Below, in pieces: positions 17,830 through 27,417 of a stretch of 64,000 nucleotides of DNA. Positions within the stretch are counted from its first letter, which is position 1, and every line of letters begins with the position of its first letter. The stretch is from Myxococcus landrumus (GTDB lineage: Bacteria > Myxococcota > Myxococcia > Myxococcales > Myxococcaceae), in the NCBI RefSeq assembly GCF_017301635.1, contig NZ_CP071091.1, forward strand, positions 7,432,501-7,496,500. Reading direction: 5' to 3'. Below the pieces are notes generated by a model, which was not told where the DNA came from, did no database searches, and worked only from the letters and a program-made list of their open reading frames with translations. The translations under genes and the position numbers were made by a program.

Positions 17830-20800
17830 TCAGGTGGGCAGCGTGAGGGTGAAGGTGCTGCCCACGCCCGGCGTGCTCTCCACGCGGATGCTCCCGCCCA
17901 GCGCGGTGACGATTTCCCGGGCGAGATGCAGCCCCAGCCCGAGCCCCCCGTACGCGCGGACGGAGACGGCGCGCTCGAAGCGCTCGAAGATGTGAGGGAG
18001 CTGGTCGGCGGAGATGCCGATGCCCTGGTCCCGGACGCTCACGTGGACGCGCACGCCGTCATCGGCCCAGGCGCGCAGGGTGATGGGCTTGCCGGGGCCG
18101 AACTTGAGGGCGTTGGACACCAGGTGCACCAGGACTTGTTGCAACCGGGTGGCGTCCCAGTGGCCCACCAGCGGGCCCTCCACCTGGAGCTCCAGCTCGC
18201 AGTGCGCGCGCTGGAGGGGCTCGCGCAGGAGCCGGGCGACGGTGTCGATGACGTCCGCCAGGTCGACGAGCGACAGGTTCAGGTCCAGGCGACCCGCCTG
18301 GAGATGGGAGATGTCGAGCATCTCCTCCACCAGCGTGGTGAGCTTCGCGCTCTGCTTGTCGAGCGTGCGCAGGCTGCGCACCGCGAGGGGCGGAAGCTCC
18401 GGCGGCATGTGGCGCAGCAGCGTCTGCACCATGAGGCGCAGCGAGGTGAGCGGGGTGTTCAGCTCGTGCGAGGCCACGCTGAGGAACTCATCGCGCAGGC
18501 GGATGGAGTCCTGGGACTCGCGATAGAGGCGGGCGTTGTCGATGCAGACCGCGACGCGCCGGGCGAGCTCCTGTGCGAGGTCCAGGTCCACCTGGCCATA
18601 GCGCCGCCCGGGCGTGGACGAGACGAAGGTGGCGACGCCGAGAATCTTCCCTCGGGCGATGAGGGGCACGTGCATGGCGGCCCGCGGGTTGAGCTCCCGC
18701 ATGCGCTCGACGTAGTCGTGGCCGTGGCCGTGCTCGCGCAGCACGGACTGGGGGACGTCGGCGCGCAGGAAGGGCTGGCCGGTGCGCAGCACGTGGACGA
18801 TGGCGGGAGGCGAGGTGCAGCCGATGGGGTACTTCTCGTACAGCTCATGCAGCAGGTGGTCTTTCTCCGGGTCCACGTGGACGGCGGCCAGCATGCGCAG
18901 CTCGTCTCCGCGGTCCACCACGGAGAACGTGCACCAGTCCGCCAGGAAGGGCACCACCAGGCGCGTGGCCTGGGCGAGGGTCTTCTCCAGGTCCAACGAC
19001 TCCGCCAGCGCGAGCCCGGAGTCGGCCAGGAAGCGCACGGCCTCCTCGGCGCGCCGGCGCTCCTTCACCTCGATGTGGAGCTGCTCGAACAGCCGGCTGT
19101 TCTCCAGCGAGATGGCAATCTGCGAGGAGAGCGTCCGCAAGAGCCCCATCCGCTCCGGCGTGAAGGCGCGCGTGGCCAGGTCGTTCTCCAGGTAGAGCAC
19201 GCCCGCTGTCTTCCCATGTCGCTGGATGGGAATGGCCAGCGCGGACTTCACGGCCCGGCGGACCACGTAGGCGTCCTGGATGAAGCGGCCCTGGTGCGCG
19301 GCGTCGGCCAGGACCAGCGTCTCACCGGTGCGGCACGCGTGCTCCAGGAGGGAGACGGGCACCTGGGTCGACTCCGAGAGCGGCGTGTGCTCCAAGCTGA
19401 CGGGCTCGGAGATGGCCCCCACGGCGCGCACTTGCAGGGTGCCTTCCTCCTCCAGCACCAGCGCGCCCCGCGTCGCCCCCGCGGCCTCGAAGCACACCGC
19501 CATCAACTTCTCCAGGAGCCGGTCCAGCACCACCTCGCCCATCAGCGTCTCGGACGCCTTGAGCAGCGTGAGCAGGTCCAGCGACGCACCCGGTGCGCCC
19601 AGGTTCGTGTGTGTCACGCCGGGCTCGGTCCATGGGCGGTCGACCACGCTCTTGAGCTCGGGGAACTCCTCCTCCAGCAGCGTCACCTTCGCCTGGGCAC
19701 CCCAGCGCGTGAAGCAATCCATCGCCGCGCGCAGGTGGAGGGTGGCGAAGCGCTTGTGGCCAAGTTGTTGATGGAAGCGCCCCGCCAGCTCGTTCGCGAT
19801 GGCCTCGTCATGGAGGAAGCCCTGGAGGTGGGCGCCGTCGATGGCGCTGTCATAGAGGCCCATGGCCTCCAGGTACCGTCCCTCGACGCGGGCCATTTCG
19901 GCGGCGACGAGCTGGTGTTTGTGGCGGAAGTTCTCCGGGCATAGGCCCGCCCAGGCGCCCAACTGGCGCTGGTTCTCCTCGACGGTGGCGAGCGCCACGT
20001 CCTGCTCTTGAGGAAGGCGGGTGGCGCGCGCCAGCAACGTCAGCGAGGTCAGCACGTTGAAGTCGACGTTGCGGAAGAAGCCCTGGGCGAAGTGGACATA
20101 GGGCAGGACCTCGCGAGACATCCTCGCGGCCTCGTCGAGGTCTCCCAGGACGTAGGCGACGAACAGCCTCAGCAGGGAGCGCAGGTAGAGGCTCGTGTGG
20201 GCCATCTGCCCCGAGGCGAGGAAGTCCTTCTCGACGAAGTCGTCATCATCCAGGCGCGCGAGCTGGTGGGTGCGTCCCTGGAGCGCGCGGATGGCCTGCC
20301 GGTAGAGGACGGAGACATCCGCCATCACCTGCACGCCGCTGCGCCGGGCGAAGGAGAGGCTGGTGTCGATGGAGCCGAGGATGCGCACCAGCTCGGTGCC
20401 CATGGCCAGCTCGGTGGTGACGACGTTGGCGAGCGCGTAGCTGGTGTACTGCAGGTCGCCGCTGGCCAGGCCCGTGGTGATGGCCCGCCGCAGCAGGGAC
20501 AGGTTGGTGCGCAGGGGCGCGCGCCAGTGATTGATGTTGAGGGTGAGCGTCACCAGCGCCCGGCACTCCTGCCTCGAGTCCCCCATGCGCCGGGCCAGGG
20601 AGATGCCCAGGTGGCAGAAGGACTCCGCGCGCGCCGCGTCGCCCCGGCTGGCCAGCAGCGTGCCGTGATAGGCATACACGGACGGCGCCCAGCGTGAGTT
20701 GCCATGCTCCAGCGTGAGCGCGAGCGCCCGCGTGTTGAGATACGCATACAGGTCCGGGTCGACGAAGTACGCGGGCGTGACGAGCTCCGAGAGGAGCTGG

Positions 20801-23580
20801 ACACACGCGAGGTGCCTCGGGTCCTCCATGGGCGGCGCGTTCAGCAGTTCTTCCACCGCGCGCCCTCGAAGCTGGTGCTCCACGTTCCCGAGCTCGGCGG
20901 AGAGGGCCTGGGTGTAGCCCTCCTCTGGCAGCTCCATGCCGAACAGGCGCAGCCCTTCCTGGCCCGCGCGGACGGCCTCCGCGTAGTGGCCGTTGAGCAG
21001 GTGGGCCAGCACCTGGAGGACATACAGGTCCACCTTGCGAGGCGCGGAGGCGGCGTGCTCGTGGGCGGTGTGCAGCAGCTCCTCGGCTTGTCTGCCATTG
21101 CCGGAGAGGTAGGCGCACTCGGCGGCCTCCTTGTGGACCTGGAAGAGCTGCTCGTGGCGCCGAGGCCACTCGGTGGGAGGCAGCAGCGACAGGCCCCGCG
21201 TGAGGTACACCAGCGCGGCGCCGAAGGCGGAGGCCGCCTTGGCCTTGAGGCCCGCGCGGAAGAGCAGCTCCGCCAGCGCCTGGCGCTCCGCGACGTCCCG
21301 CGACTTCTCCAGGCCCCGGTAGAGGTGGTCCACCACCGAGAAGAGGCGCTCCTCCAGCACCTCGCCCCGAGCACCCCGCAGCAGCCATTGCCCCGCGGCG
21401 CGGTGCAGCTCCGCGCGCTGGTCCTCGGTGAGCAGCGAGTACGCGGCCTGCCGGACGCGGTCATGCGCGAAGCGGTAGACGGCCTCCTGTGGCGAGGAGG
21501 CATCCGGCGGCGTTCGCGGATGGGGCGGTTCATTCTCCGGGATGAGCAGGCCCTCGCGCAGCAGGGTCCACAGCGCGGAGGCGGCGTCTTCGTCGCGCGC
21601 TCCCACCAGGGCGGACAACACCCTCAGCTCCACGCGGTCGCCCAGGCACGCGGCCACCTTCAGGACGTGCTGGACCCGCCCTGGCAGCCGGCGGATGGCG
21701 TGGAGCATCAGCTCCACCACGTTCTCCGTCGCCTCCACGCGCTCCAGCCGCTCCAGCTCCCAGGTCCACGTGCCGTGCTCCCAGTCGAAGCTCAGCAGGC
21801 CGGAGCCATGCAGCATCCGCAGCAGGCGGGTGAGGAAGAGGGGGTTGCCCGCGGTCTTCCGAAGCAGCAGCCGGGCCAGGGGCGCGACGTCCTCGGGCTG
21901 GCGGCGGAAGGTGTCCGCGCACAGCGCGGTGATGGCGGCGTCGTCCAGCGGCGCCAGCTCGAAGGCGCGTGTGGGAATGGCGCCCTCTTCGTCGAGCGTG
22001 CGCAGGACGCGGGGCAGGAGCGGCTCGGGCCCCAGCTCCTGCGGACGCCACGCGACGATGAAGAGCAGGTGCAGCGAGCCGGGGTCTCCGCAAAGGCTCT
22101 TGAGGAGCTGGAGCGAGCCCGGGTCCGCCCACTGGAGGTCATCCAGGAACAAGACGAGCGCATGGCGAGGCGTAGCCAGCGCCTGCACGAAGGACTGGAA
22201 GAGGAGGTGGAAGCGCGCGGCGGCCTCCACCGGTCCCAGCCTGGGAGGCAGGGGCTGGGGGCCCAGCAGCTCCTCCAGCGCGGGGATGACATCGGTGATG
22301 ACGCGCGCGTGGGGCCCCAGCGCGCCCAGCAGGCGCTGACGCCAGACATCGCGCGCCTCGGGGGGCTCCTCCATCAGCTCTCGAATGAGCCCTTGAAACG
22401 CCTGGACGAAGGCGGAGTAGGGGACATTGCCCTGGAGCTGGTTGAACTTGCCCGTCAGCAGCCGGTCCCCTGGTGCCGCGTCGCGGGAGAGGTCGTGGAC
22501 GAGCGCGGACTTGCCGATGCCCGCCGCGCCGGACAGCAGCACCCGCTCGCTGGTGCCTCGGCGCACCCGCTCGCGCGCGGCGCGCAGCTCGGCCTGCAGG
22601 GGCTCGCGGCCGTAGAGGCGCTCCGGGAGCGAGAGCAGCCGGGCCAGGTCCAGCCGTCCCAGCTCGAAGTCCTCCGGCGCGTGCTGGGCCTGCCGCCGGC
22701 GCACTTCCTGGAGGTCGGCGAGCAGGGAGTCGGCGCTCTGGTAGCGCTCCTCCGGCATCTTCGCGAGCAGCTTGAGGACGATGTTCGCGATGACGCGGGG
22801 GACGGTGGGGTTGACGAACGTGGGAGGGACGGGCGCCCGGGCCAGGTGCGCGTGGACCAGCTCCACCGGGTCCGACGAGGTGAACGGCGGCAGTCCGGTG
22901 AGCAGCTCGTAGAACGTGGCGCCCAGCGAGTAGAGGTCGGCGCGGTGGTCGATGGGCCGGTTCATCCGCCCGGTCTGCTCCGGGGCGATGTACGGCAGCA
23001 CCCACTGGAGCTCCGCGGGCATTCCCCCCGAGGGCGCGAGGCCGGAGACGCGGGTGGCCAGGTCGAAGTCGACGAGGGTGAGGTGACGGCCGTCGGGGCT
23101 CATCACCAGGTTGGTGGGGTTGATGTCCCGGTGGATGACGTGCTGGTGGTGGAGCCCGGCGAGGATGCCGGTGACCTGGAGGGCCAGCTCCATGAAGATC
23201 TCCACCTCCACGGGCCTGCGATGCTGCCAACCCTGGAGGTTGTGAGGGCCGCTGTCCTCCAGCGCGAGCACGGGCAGGCGCGGAGGCAGGTCCTCCAGCC
23301 ACCGGGCGCGGGAGATGTGCGGCACGGTGTCGCGCATCTCGCGCAGGAGCGTGTACTCGTGGCGCAGCATGGCCGCGCTGCCGGCGGCGAGCGGCCCCTG
23401 GCGGACCTGCTTGATGACCAGCGGGACGCCGTCCTGTCCCCAGGTCCGCAGGACGACGTACCGGCGTCCCCGGTGGATTTCCCGCAGCCCTTCGGTGCCC
23501 GGCGACTGCCACATCTCGCCCTCGCCCGTGAAAGCCATGCCCTCCATGGCGCGGGCGCCGCACGGCTCGGGGCCAGGCAA
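17830..23580 (-). CDS. Ser/Thr kinase - AAA-type ATPase - GAF - histidine kinase fusion
   Basis: 1916 residues, cytoplasmic. In order: an N-terminal protein kinase domain (VVIKQ-type Lys written LVIKQV; HRDINPTNLV near residue 148; DFDLA near 170 in place of DFG); an ATPase domain with Walker A LSGAAGIGKSALVHD near 342 and Walker B LVLFLDDLQWADP near 475; a long helical TPR-like region (about 650-1330); two GAF-like domains (about 1335-1500 and 1527-1680); a HisKA H box ASHELNTPLTSL (His near 1703), N box HLVSNALKF, G1 RDQGIGIS and G2 GGLGLGLHLA. This PknK-like architecture is known from myxobacteria and cyanobacteria. The start is uncertain: 23580 is a TTG, and ATGs at 23547 and 23538 are possible. 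No response regulator is adjacent. Confidence 0.93.
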   Translation of the reverse strand: MPGPEPCGARAMEGMAFTGEGEMWQSPGTEGLREIHRGRRYVVLRTWGQDGVPLVIKQVRQGPLAAGSAAMLRHEYTLLREMRDTVPHISRARWLEDLPPRLPVLALEDSGPHNLQGWQHRRPVEVEIFMELALQVTGILAGLHHQHVIHRDINPTNLVMSPDGRHLTLVDFDLATRVSGLAPSGGMPAELQWVLPYIAPEQTGRMNRPIDHRADLYSLGATFYELLTGLPPFTSSDPVELVHAHLARAPVPPTFVNPTVPRVIANIVLKLLAKMPEERYQSADSLLADLQEVRRRQAQHAPEDFELGRLDLARLLSLPERLYGREPLQAELRAARERVRRGTSERVLLSGAAGIGKSALVHDLSRDAAPGDRLLTGKFNQLQGNVPYSAFVQAFQGLIRELMEEPPEARDVWRQRLLGALGPHARVITDVIPALEELLGPQPLPPRLGPVEAAARFHLLFQSFVQALATPRHALVLFLDDLQWADPGSLQLLKSLCGDPGSLHLLFIVAWRPQELGPEPLLPRVLRTLDEEGAIPTRAFELAPLDDAAITALCADTFRRQPEDVAPLARLLLRKTAGNPLFLTRLLRMLHGSGLLSFDWEHGTWTWELERLERVEATENVVELMLHAIRRLPGRVQHVLKVAACLGDRVELRVLSALVGARDEDAASALWTLLREGLLIPENEPPHPRTPPDASSPQEAVYRFAHDRVRQAAYSLLTEDQRAELHRAAGQWLLRGARGEVLEERLFSVVDHLYRGLEKSRDVAERQALAELLFRAGLKAKAASAFGAALVYLTRGLSLLPPTEWPRRHEQLFQVHKEAAECAYLSGNGRQAEELLHTAHEHAASAPRKVDLYVLQVLAHLLNGHYAEAVRAGQEGLRLFGMELPEEGYTQALSAELGNVEHQLRGRAVEELLNAPPMEDPRHLACVQLLSELVTPAYFVDPDLYAYLNTRALALTLEHGNSRWAPSVYAYHGTLLASRGDAARAESFCHLGISLARRMGDSRQECRALVTLTLNINHWRAPLRTNLSLLRRAITTGLASGDLQYTSYALANVVTTELAMGTELVRILGSIDTSLSFARRSGVQVMADVSVLYRQAIRALQGRTHQLARLDDDDFVEKDFLASGQMAHTSLYLRSLLRLFVAYVLGDLDEAARMSREVLPYVHFAQGFFRNVDFNVLTSLTLLARATRLPQEQDVALATVEENQRQLGAWAGLCPENFRHKHQLVAAEMARVEGRYLEAMGLYDSAIDGAHLQGFLHDEAIANELAGRFHQQLGHKRFATLHLRAAMDCFTRWGAQAKVTLLEEEFPELKSVVDRPWTEPGVTHTNLGAPGASLDLLTLLKASETLMGEVVLDRLLEKLMAVCFEAAGATRGALVLEEEGTLQVRAVGAISEPVSLEHTPLSESTQVPVSLLEHACRTGETLVLADAAHQGRFIQDAYVVRRAVKSALAIPIQRHGKTAGVLYLENDLATRAFTPERMGLLRTLSSQIAISLENSRLFEQLHIEVKERRRAEEAVRFLADSGLALAESLDLEKTLAQATRLVVPFLADWCTFSVVDRGDELRMLAAVHVDPEKDHLLHELYEKYPIGCTSPPAIVHVLRTGQPFLRADVPQSVLREHGHGHDYVERMRELNPRAAMHVPLIARGKILGVATFVSSTPGRRYGQVDLDLAQELARRVAVCIDNARLYRESQDSIRLRDEFLSVASHELNTPLTSLRLMVQTLLRHMPPELPPLAVRSLRTLDKQSAKLTTLVEEMLDISHLQAGRLDLNLSLVDLADVIDTVARLLREPLQRAHCELELQVEGPLVGHWDATRLQQVLVHLVSNALKFGPGKPITLRAWADDGVRVHVSVRDQGIGISADQLPHIFERFERAVSVRAYGGLGLGLHLAREIVTALGGSIRVESTPGVGSTFTLTLPT

Positions 23581-23710
23581 GAAGGCTCCGCCGCGGGGCT
23601 TCCCGCTCCCCTCACGATTTGGACGGAGGGGCTCGCTGGCACGAGTGGCCCCCCCGGACAGCGGGCGGCCCGCCGGGGCCTCGCGCGACGTCCGGGCGGG
23701 GACAGCGCGC

Positions 23711-24772
23711 CTAGCTCACCCGGCGCAGCTCCGGCAGGTCCTCCGGCCGCAGAGACCAGGGAGGCACGGGCGGCAGCGAGGACAGGAAGCCCGTCTGCAC
23801 CGCGGGGAAGCCATCCACCTGCGCGGCGTCCGGGAACAGCGTCCCCGCGCGCACCATGCTGCCGGCCCCCACGACACACCCCCGCCCCAGGCGGCTCCTG
23901 TCGCAGAGGATGGCGCCGGGCTCCACCACCGTGTTCGCCCCCACGAAGCAGCCGTGCACCACGCACCCCGGCCCCAGGAGGACCCCGTCCTCCAGCACCA
24001 GACTGCCACCCAGTTGCAGGTGAATCACGGTGTTGGCGTGGATGCGCACGCCCGCGCCGATGCGCAGGGGCACGTGCGATTCACCGACGATTCTCACCCC
24101 CGGGCCGATGATGGAGCCCGGGCCGATGATGACGTCGCCCGTCACCTCGCAGGAGGAGAACAGCGTGGCGGTGGGGTGGACCAGCGGATGTTTGTCTCGG
24201 AAGGAATAGAGCTGTCCCATGGGTGCATCCTCGGCGCGGTCTTTCGCGAAGAAGGGGGTGAGAGGTTGCTCGGGCAGCGTGAGGCTGCCGCCACGAGTCA
24301 TGCGCAGTCGCTCCAGGTCGCCTGTGTCGACCCGGCGCACGACGCGGGCGGGGCGGCCCACCACGACGGAATCCGAGGGGACCCACATGCCAGGGGGCAC
24401 CAACGCCCCCTCGCTCACCAGGCAGCGGTCGCCCAACTGGCTGCCCGGCATGAGGATGGCGCCCGCGCCCACCTCGCACAGATGGCCTGTCGTGGCGCCC
24501 AGCAGCAGGCTCCGGGGGCCCAGTGAGGTCTTCTCCCCCACCGTGACAGGGTTTCGGGCCGTGCCGACGACGGTGGCGTTTTCACGCACCGCGCTGCCCG
24601 CACCCAGTTGGACGGAACCGTCTGGAGAGCACACCACCGCGCCTTGTGCGAGGTGCACCCCCGGTCCCAGATGCACGCGTCCCAGTACGCGCGCACTGCT
24701 GGCCAGACGGAAGTGTGAGACGCCCCGGCTGGGTTCGGACGGGGCTGATACATGTGAAAAGCGTGTCACCAT
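23711..24772 (-). CDS. Protein with two left-handed beta-helix (hexapeptide) regions
   Basis: About 353 residues made of two hexapeptide-repeat blocks separated by a linker. Residues about 20-150 (LGRVHLGPGVHLAQGAVV, VGAGAILMPGSQLG, LVPPGMWVPSDSVVVGRPARVVRRV) end like gamma-carbonic-anhydrase/acetyltransferase proteins. Residues about 185-330 (DVIIGPGSIIGPGVRIVG, VHGCFVGANTVVEPGAI) form the second block. Family members are sugar or amino-acid acyltransferases or carbonic-anhydrase-like enzymes. The fused pair is unusual and no catalytic His triad is clear, so the reaction cannot be named. Start could also be 24796; neither ATG has a good binding site. Confidence 0.82.
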   Translation of the reverse strand: MVTRFSHVSAPSEPSRGVSHFRLASSARVLGRVHLGPGVHLAQGAVVCSPDGSVQLGAGSAVRENATVVGTARNPVTVGEKTSLGPRSLLLGATTGHLCEVGAGAILMPGSQLGDRCLVSEGALVPPGMWVPSDSVVVGRPARVVRRVDTGDLERLRMTRGGSLTLPEQPLTPFFAKDRAEDAPMGQLYSFRDKHPLVHPTATLFSSCEVTGDVIIGPGSIIGPGVRIVGESHVPLRIGAGVRIHANTVIHLQLGGSLVLEDGVLLGPGCVVHGCFVGANTVVEPGAILCDRSRLGRGCVVGAGSMVRAGTLFPDAAQVDGFPAVQTGFLSSLPPVPPWSLRPEDLPELRRVS

Positions 24773-25024
24773 GAGTGCGCGCAAGCTACACCCCATGGTG
24801 ATGCCAATGGACGGTCCGACGGAGTGGGATGGGTGTTCGAGGTAGGACGGTATGGGTCGGTGGCGTCCTGCCGCAGGGCGAGAACATGCCTGTCAGGCCG
24901 CCTGATGGGGGGCCTCCAGGGTGGGGCCCCGAGTCAGGCGGTGCTGGAAGGAGTCGTCCCTGGACGCGGTCGCGCCTTCCTGCCAGAAGGTCCCCGGTTC
25001 GGGGGGCGGCCTGGAGGCTGGACA

Positions 25025-26443
25025 ATGTCTGACGTGGGAGTGCCCTCTGAAGGGCGCGCGATGGGGTTCTGGGCGTCACTCAAGGAAGCAATGCATGGCA
25101 CGGAGCGGGACCTCACCGAGCTCCCGGTGAAGCGCGCCATCTTCCTGCTCGCCGTTCCCATGGTGCTGGAGATGGTGATGGAGTCCATCTTCGCCGTGGT
25201 GGACGTCTTCTTCGTGGGCCGTCTGGGAGCTGACGCCGTCGCCACGGTGGGGCTGACGGAGTCGCTGCTCACCATCATCTACGCGGCGGCCATGGGCCTG
25301 AGCATCGGCGCCACGGCGATGGTGTCACGTCGCATCGGAGAGAAGGACCCGGAGCGGGCGGCGCGCACGGCGGTGCAAGCCATTGGGCTGGGTGTGATGC
25401 TGGCCATCCCCATCTCGGCCGCGGGCGTCATCTTCGCCCGGCCGCTGATGGCGCTGATGGGCGGCTCGCCGTGGGTGCTGGAGCACGGCGTGCGCTACAC
25501 ACAGGTGATGCTGGGCGGCATGGCGAGCGTGTTCCTGCTGTTCCTCATCAACGCCATCTTCCGGGGTGCGGGCGACGCGGCCATCGCCATGCGGGTGCTG
25601 TGGCTGGCCAACGCCATCAACATCGTCCTGGCGCCCATGCTCATCTTCGGCGTGGGGCCCTTCCCGGAGCTGGGCGTCATGGGCGCCGCGGTGGCGACGA
25701 CGTTCGGACGCACGTGCGGCGTGGCGTATCAGCTCTACCGGCTTGGGCGAGGCAGCGGGCGGCTCCAGATTCGCCGGGAGCACGTGCGGCTGGAGGCGGG
25801 GACGATGGTGTCCATGCTGAAGCTGTCGGGCGCGGGGACGGCGCAGGCGCTGGTGAACACCACCAGTTGGGTGATGCTGGCGCGCATCGTCGCGACGTTC
25901 GGCAGCGCGGCGGTGGCGGGCTACACCATCGCCATGCGCATCGTCCTCTTCGCGCTGCTTCCCTCGTGGGGACTGGCCAACGCGGCGGCCACCATGGTGG
26001 GGCAGAGCCTGGGGGCCAAGGACCCGGCGCGCGGCGAGCGCGCGGTGTGGACGGCGGCTCGCATCAACGCCGTCTTCCTGGGCACGCTGGGGCTCTTGTT
26101 CGTCCTCTTCGCGGACCCGCTGGTGGGCACCTTCTCCACGGACGCGGCGGTGAGGGACCATGCGTCGCATGCGCTGCGCATCGTCAGCGGAGGCTTTCTC
26201 TTCTACGCCTTCGGCATGGTGCTGACGCAGTCCTTCAACGGCGCGGGCGACACGGCCACCCCCACCATCATCAACATCTTCTGCTTCTGGCTGCTGGAGC
26301 TGCCGCTGGCGTGGGTGTTGTCGGGGCCCGCGGGCATGGGGCCCTCGGGCGTCTTCCTGGCGCTCTCGGTGGCCTTCTCGATGGTGGCCATCATCTCCGC
26401 CATCTTGTTCCGCCGAGGCGCCTGGAAGCTCCGGACGGTGTAA
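25025..26443 (+). CDS. MATE-family multidrug/cation efflux transporter
   Basis: 472 residues, twelve hydrophobic segments in two repeats. Start 25025 has GGAGG seven bases upstream; the longer upstream frame looks non-coding. Hallmarks are VPMVLEMVMESIFAVVDVFFVGRLG, INAIFRGAGDAAIAMR and its counterpart QSFNGAGDTATPTIIN, the duplicated G-A-GD motif of the NorM/DinF-type MATE fold. By family it exports drugs or metabolites in exchange for H+ or Na+ across the inner membrane. A short soluble N terminus (MSDVGVPSEGRAMGFW) precedes the first helix. Its TAA directly abuts the stop of the convergent VOC gene. Confidence 0.95.
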   Translation: MSDVGVPSEGRAMGFWASLKEAMHGTERDLTELPVKRAIFLLAVPMVLEMVMESIFAVVDVFFVGRLGADAVATVGLTESLLTIIYAAAMGLSIGATAMVSRRIGEKDPERAARTAVQAIGLGVMLAIPISAAGVIFARPLMALMGGSPWVLEHGVRYTQVMLGGMASVFLLFLINAIFRGAGDAAIAMRVLWLANAINIVLAPMLIFGVGPFPELGVMGAAVATTFGRTCGVAYQLYRLGRGSGRLQIRREHVRLEAGTMVSMLKLSGAGTAQALVNTTSWVMLARIVATFGSAAVAGYTIAMRIVLFALLPSWGLANAAATMVGQSLGAKDPARGERAVWTAARINAVFLGTLGLLFVLFADPLVGTFSTDAAVRDHASHALRIVSGGFLFYAFGMVLTQSFNGAGDTATPTIINIFCFWLLELPLAWVLSGPAGMGPSGVFLALSVAFSMVAIISAILFRRGAWKLRTV

Positions 26444-26863
26444 TCAGGCGCCGTGGCCGCCGCCCATCGAGGTGTCCCAGAAGGACGCCTCGATTTTGTG
26501 CCCGTCCAGGTCCCTCACGAAGCAGCCGTAGTACGGCTCGCCGTACAGCGGGCGGGGGCCGGGGGCGCCATCGTTGGTGGCGCCCGCCGCGAGCGCGGCC
26601 TCATGGAAGGCATGCACCGCCTGCTTCGAGGGGGCGATGAATCCGAAGTGCGTGCCATTGCCCACGTTGGCGCGAGAGCCGTCGAGCGGCGTCTGCACCC
26701 AGAACTCGGGGAACTGCTTGCCGTAGGCGACGGCGTTGGGGAACTCCAGCACGCGGCCATAGCCGAGCGCGGCCATCACGCGGTCATAGAAGGCCACGGC
26801 GCGCGCGAAGTCGTTCGTGCCGATGGAGACGTGAGAGAGGATGCTCGGGTTGTTGTCGCTCAT
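26444..26863 (-). CDS. VOC (glyoxalase/bleomycin-resistance) superfamily protein
   Basis: 139 residues, normal for a single VOC module. Motifs: SHVSIGTNDFARAVAFYDRVMAALG at the N terminus, GTHFGFIAPSKQAVHAFHEAAL in the middle and RDLDGHKIEASFWDTS at the C terminus. Candidate metal ligands are His near residue 11, His near 72 and Glu near 127. Such proteins bind a divalent metal and act on small molecules, or sequester antibiotics. Substrate unknown. It starts with a normal ATG and ends flush against the MATE gene on the other strand. Confidence 0.93.
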   Translation of the reverse strand: MSDNNPSILSHVSIGTNDFARAVAFYDRVMAALGYGRVLEFPNAVAYGKQFPEFWVQTPLDGSRANVGNGTHFGFIAPSKQAVHAFHEAALAAGATNDGAPGPRPLYGEPYYGCFVRDLDGHKIEASFWDTSMGGGHGA

Positions 26864-26936
26864 GGGTCCTCGGGAAAGAAGGGGGCCCTGGCTTAACGCG
26901 GACCGGGCATCCCGCGCGTGCTGAAATCACGGGCCC

Positions 26937-27347
26937 TCAAGGGCAGTGAGGGCAGGACGGACTGCCGGGGTTGTCTGTCTGGAACCGGGTGTAGGCCCGG
27001 CAGTTCTCGTCCCGCCTCGACGTGTTGCCCTGGCAGCCGTACTGGTACGCGGCCCCGCAGAGTGTCGCGGCGAGGTCCGGGGACGAGGGGCCCTTGTAGG
27101 GCTGGGTGCAGGAGCTCGAGCCGCCACACTCGGCGGGGTCGTCCCTCAGCTCCTGGTACTCGCACGAGCCGCCTTCGCCGTTGAGGGAGCAGGTGCTGTC
27201 GCCCGGGCACCACTTGCACGCCTGGTCCACGTACGCGCTCGCGCAGGCGCCGCACGTGGTCAGCTCGGTGCAGGCGTCCTCCTCGGCGCAGGCGGAGAGG
27301 CCCAGCGTCAGCAGGGCGAGGGTGAGCAAGGGGAGGGTGCGAGACAC
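26937..27347 (-). CDS. Cys-rich lipoprotein with PSI-like motif
   Basis: 136 residues. A GTG start at 27347 preceded by CTGGAG opens a lipoprotein signal (TLPLLTLALLTLGLSACAEE). The mature part has more than a dozen Cys. The first group (CTELTTCGACASAYVDQACKW) followed by CPGDSTCSLNGEGGSC matches the plexin/PSI-type spacing with a CKWC core. A second Cys group includes PSCPHCP at the extreme C terminus. Disulphide-rich surface lipoproteins of this kind are common in myxobacteria and may mediate adhesion or ligand binding; no enzyme activity is suggested. Confidence 0.85.
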   Translation of the reverse strand: MSRTLPLLTLALLTLGLSACAEEDACTELTTCGACASAYVDQACKWCPGDSTCSLNGEGGSCEYQELRDDPAECGGSSSCTQPYKGPSSPDLAATLCGAAYQYGCQGNTSRRDENCRAYTRFQTDNPGSPSCPHCP

Positions 27348-27417
27348 GGTGACTCCAGAAGCCGGGGGGACAGGGGATTGTCGTCGGAGCCCCGTCACCC
27401 GGGCAACGTCCGGTTGC

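Noticed and set aside
20704-24111. Very long open frame opposite the giant kinase
   Set aside because: It is a shadow of the kinase gene created by GC-rich third positions; composition is low complexity (Arg, Gly, His, Val) with no domain.
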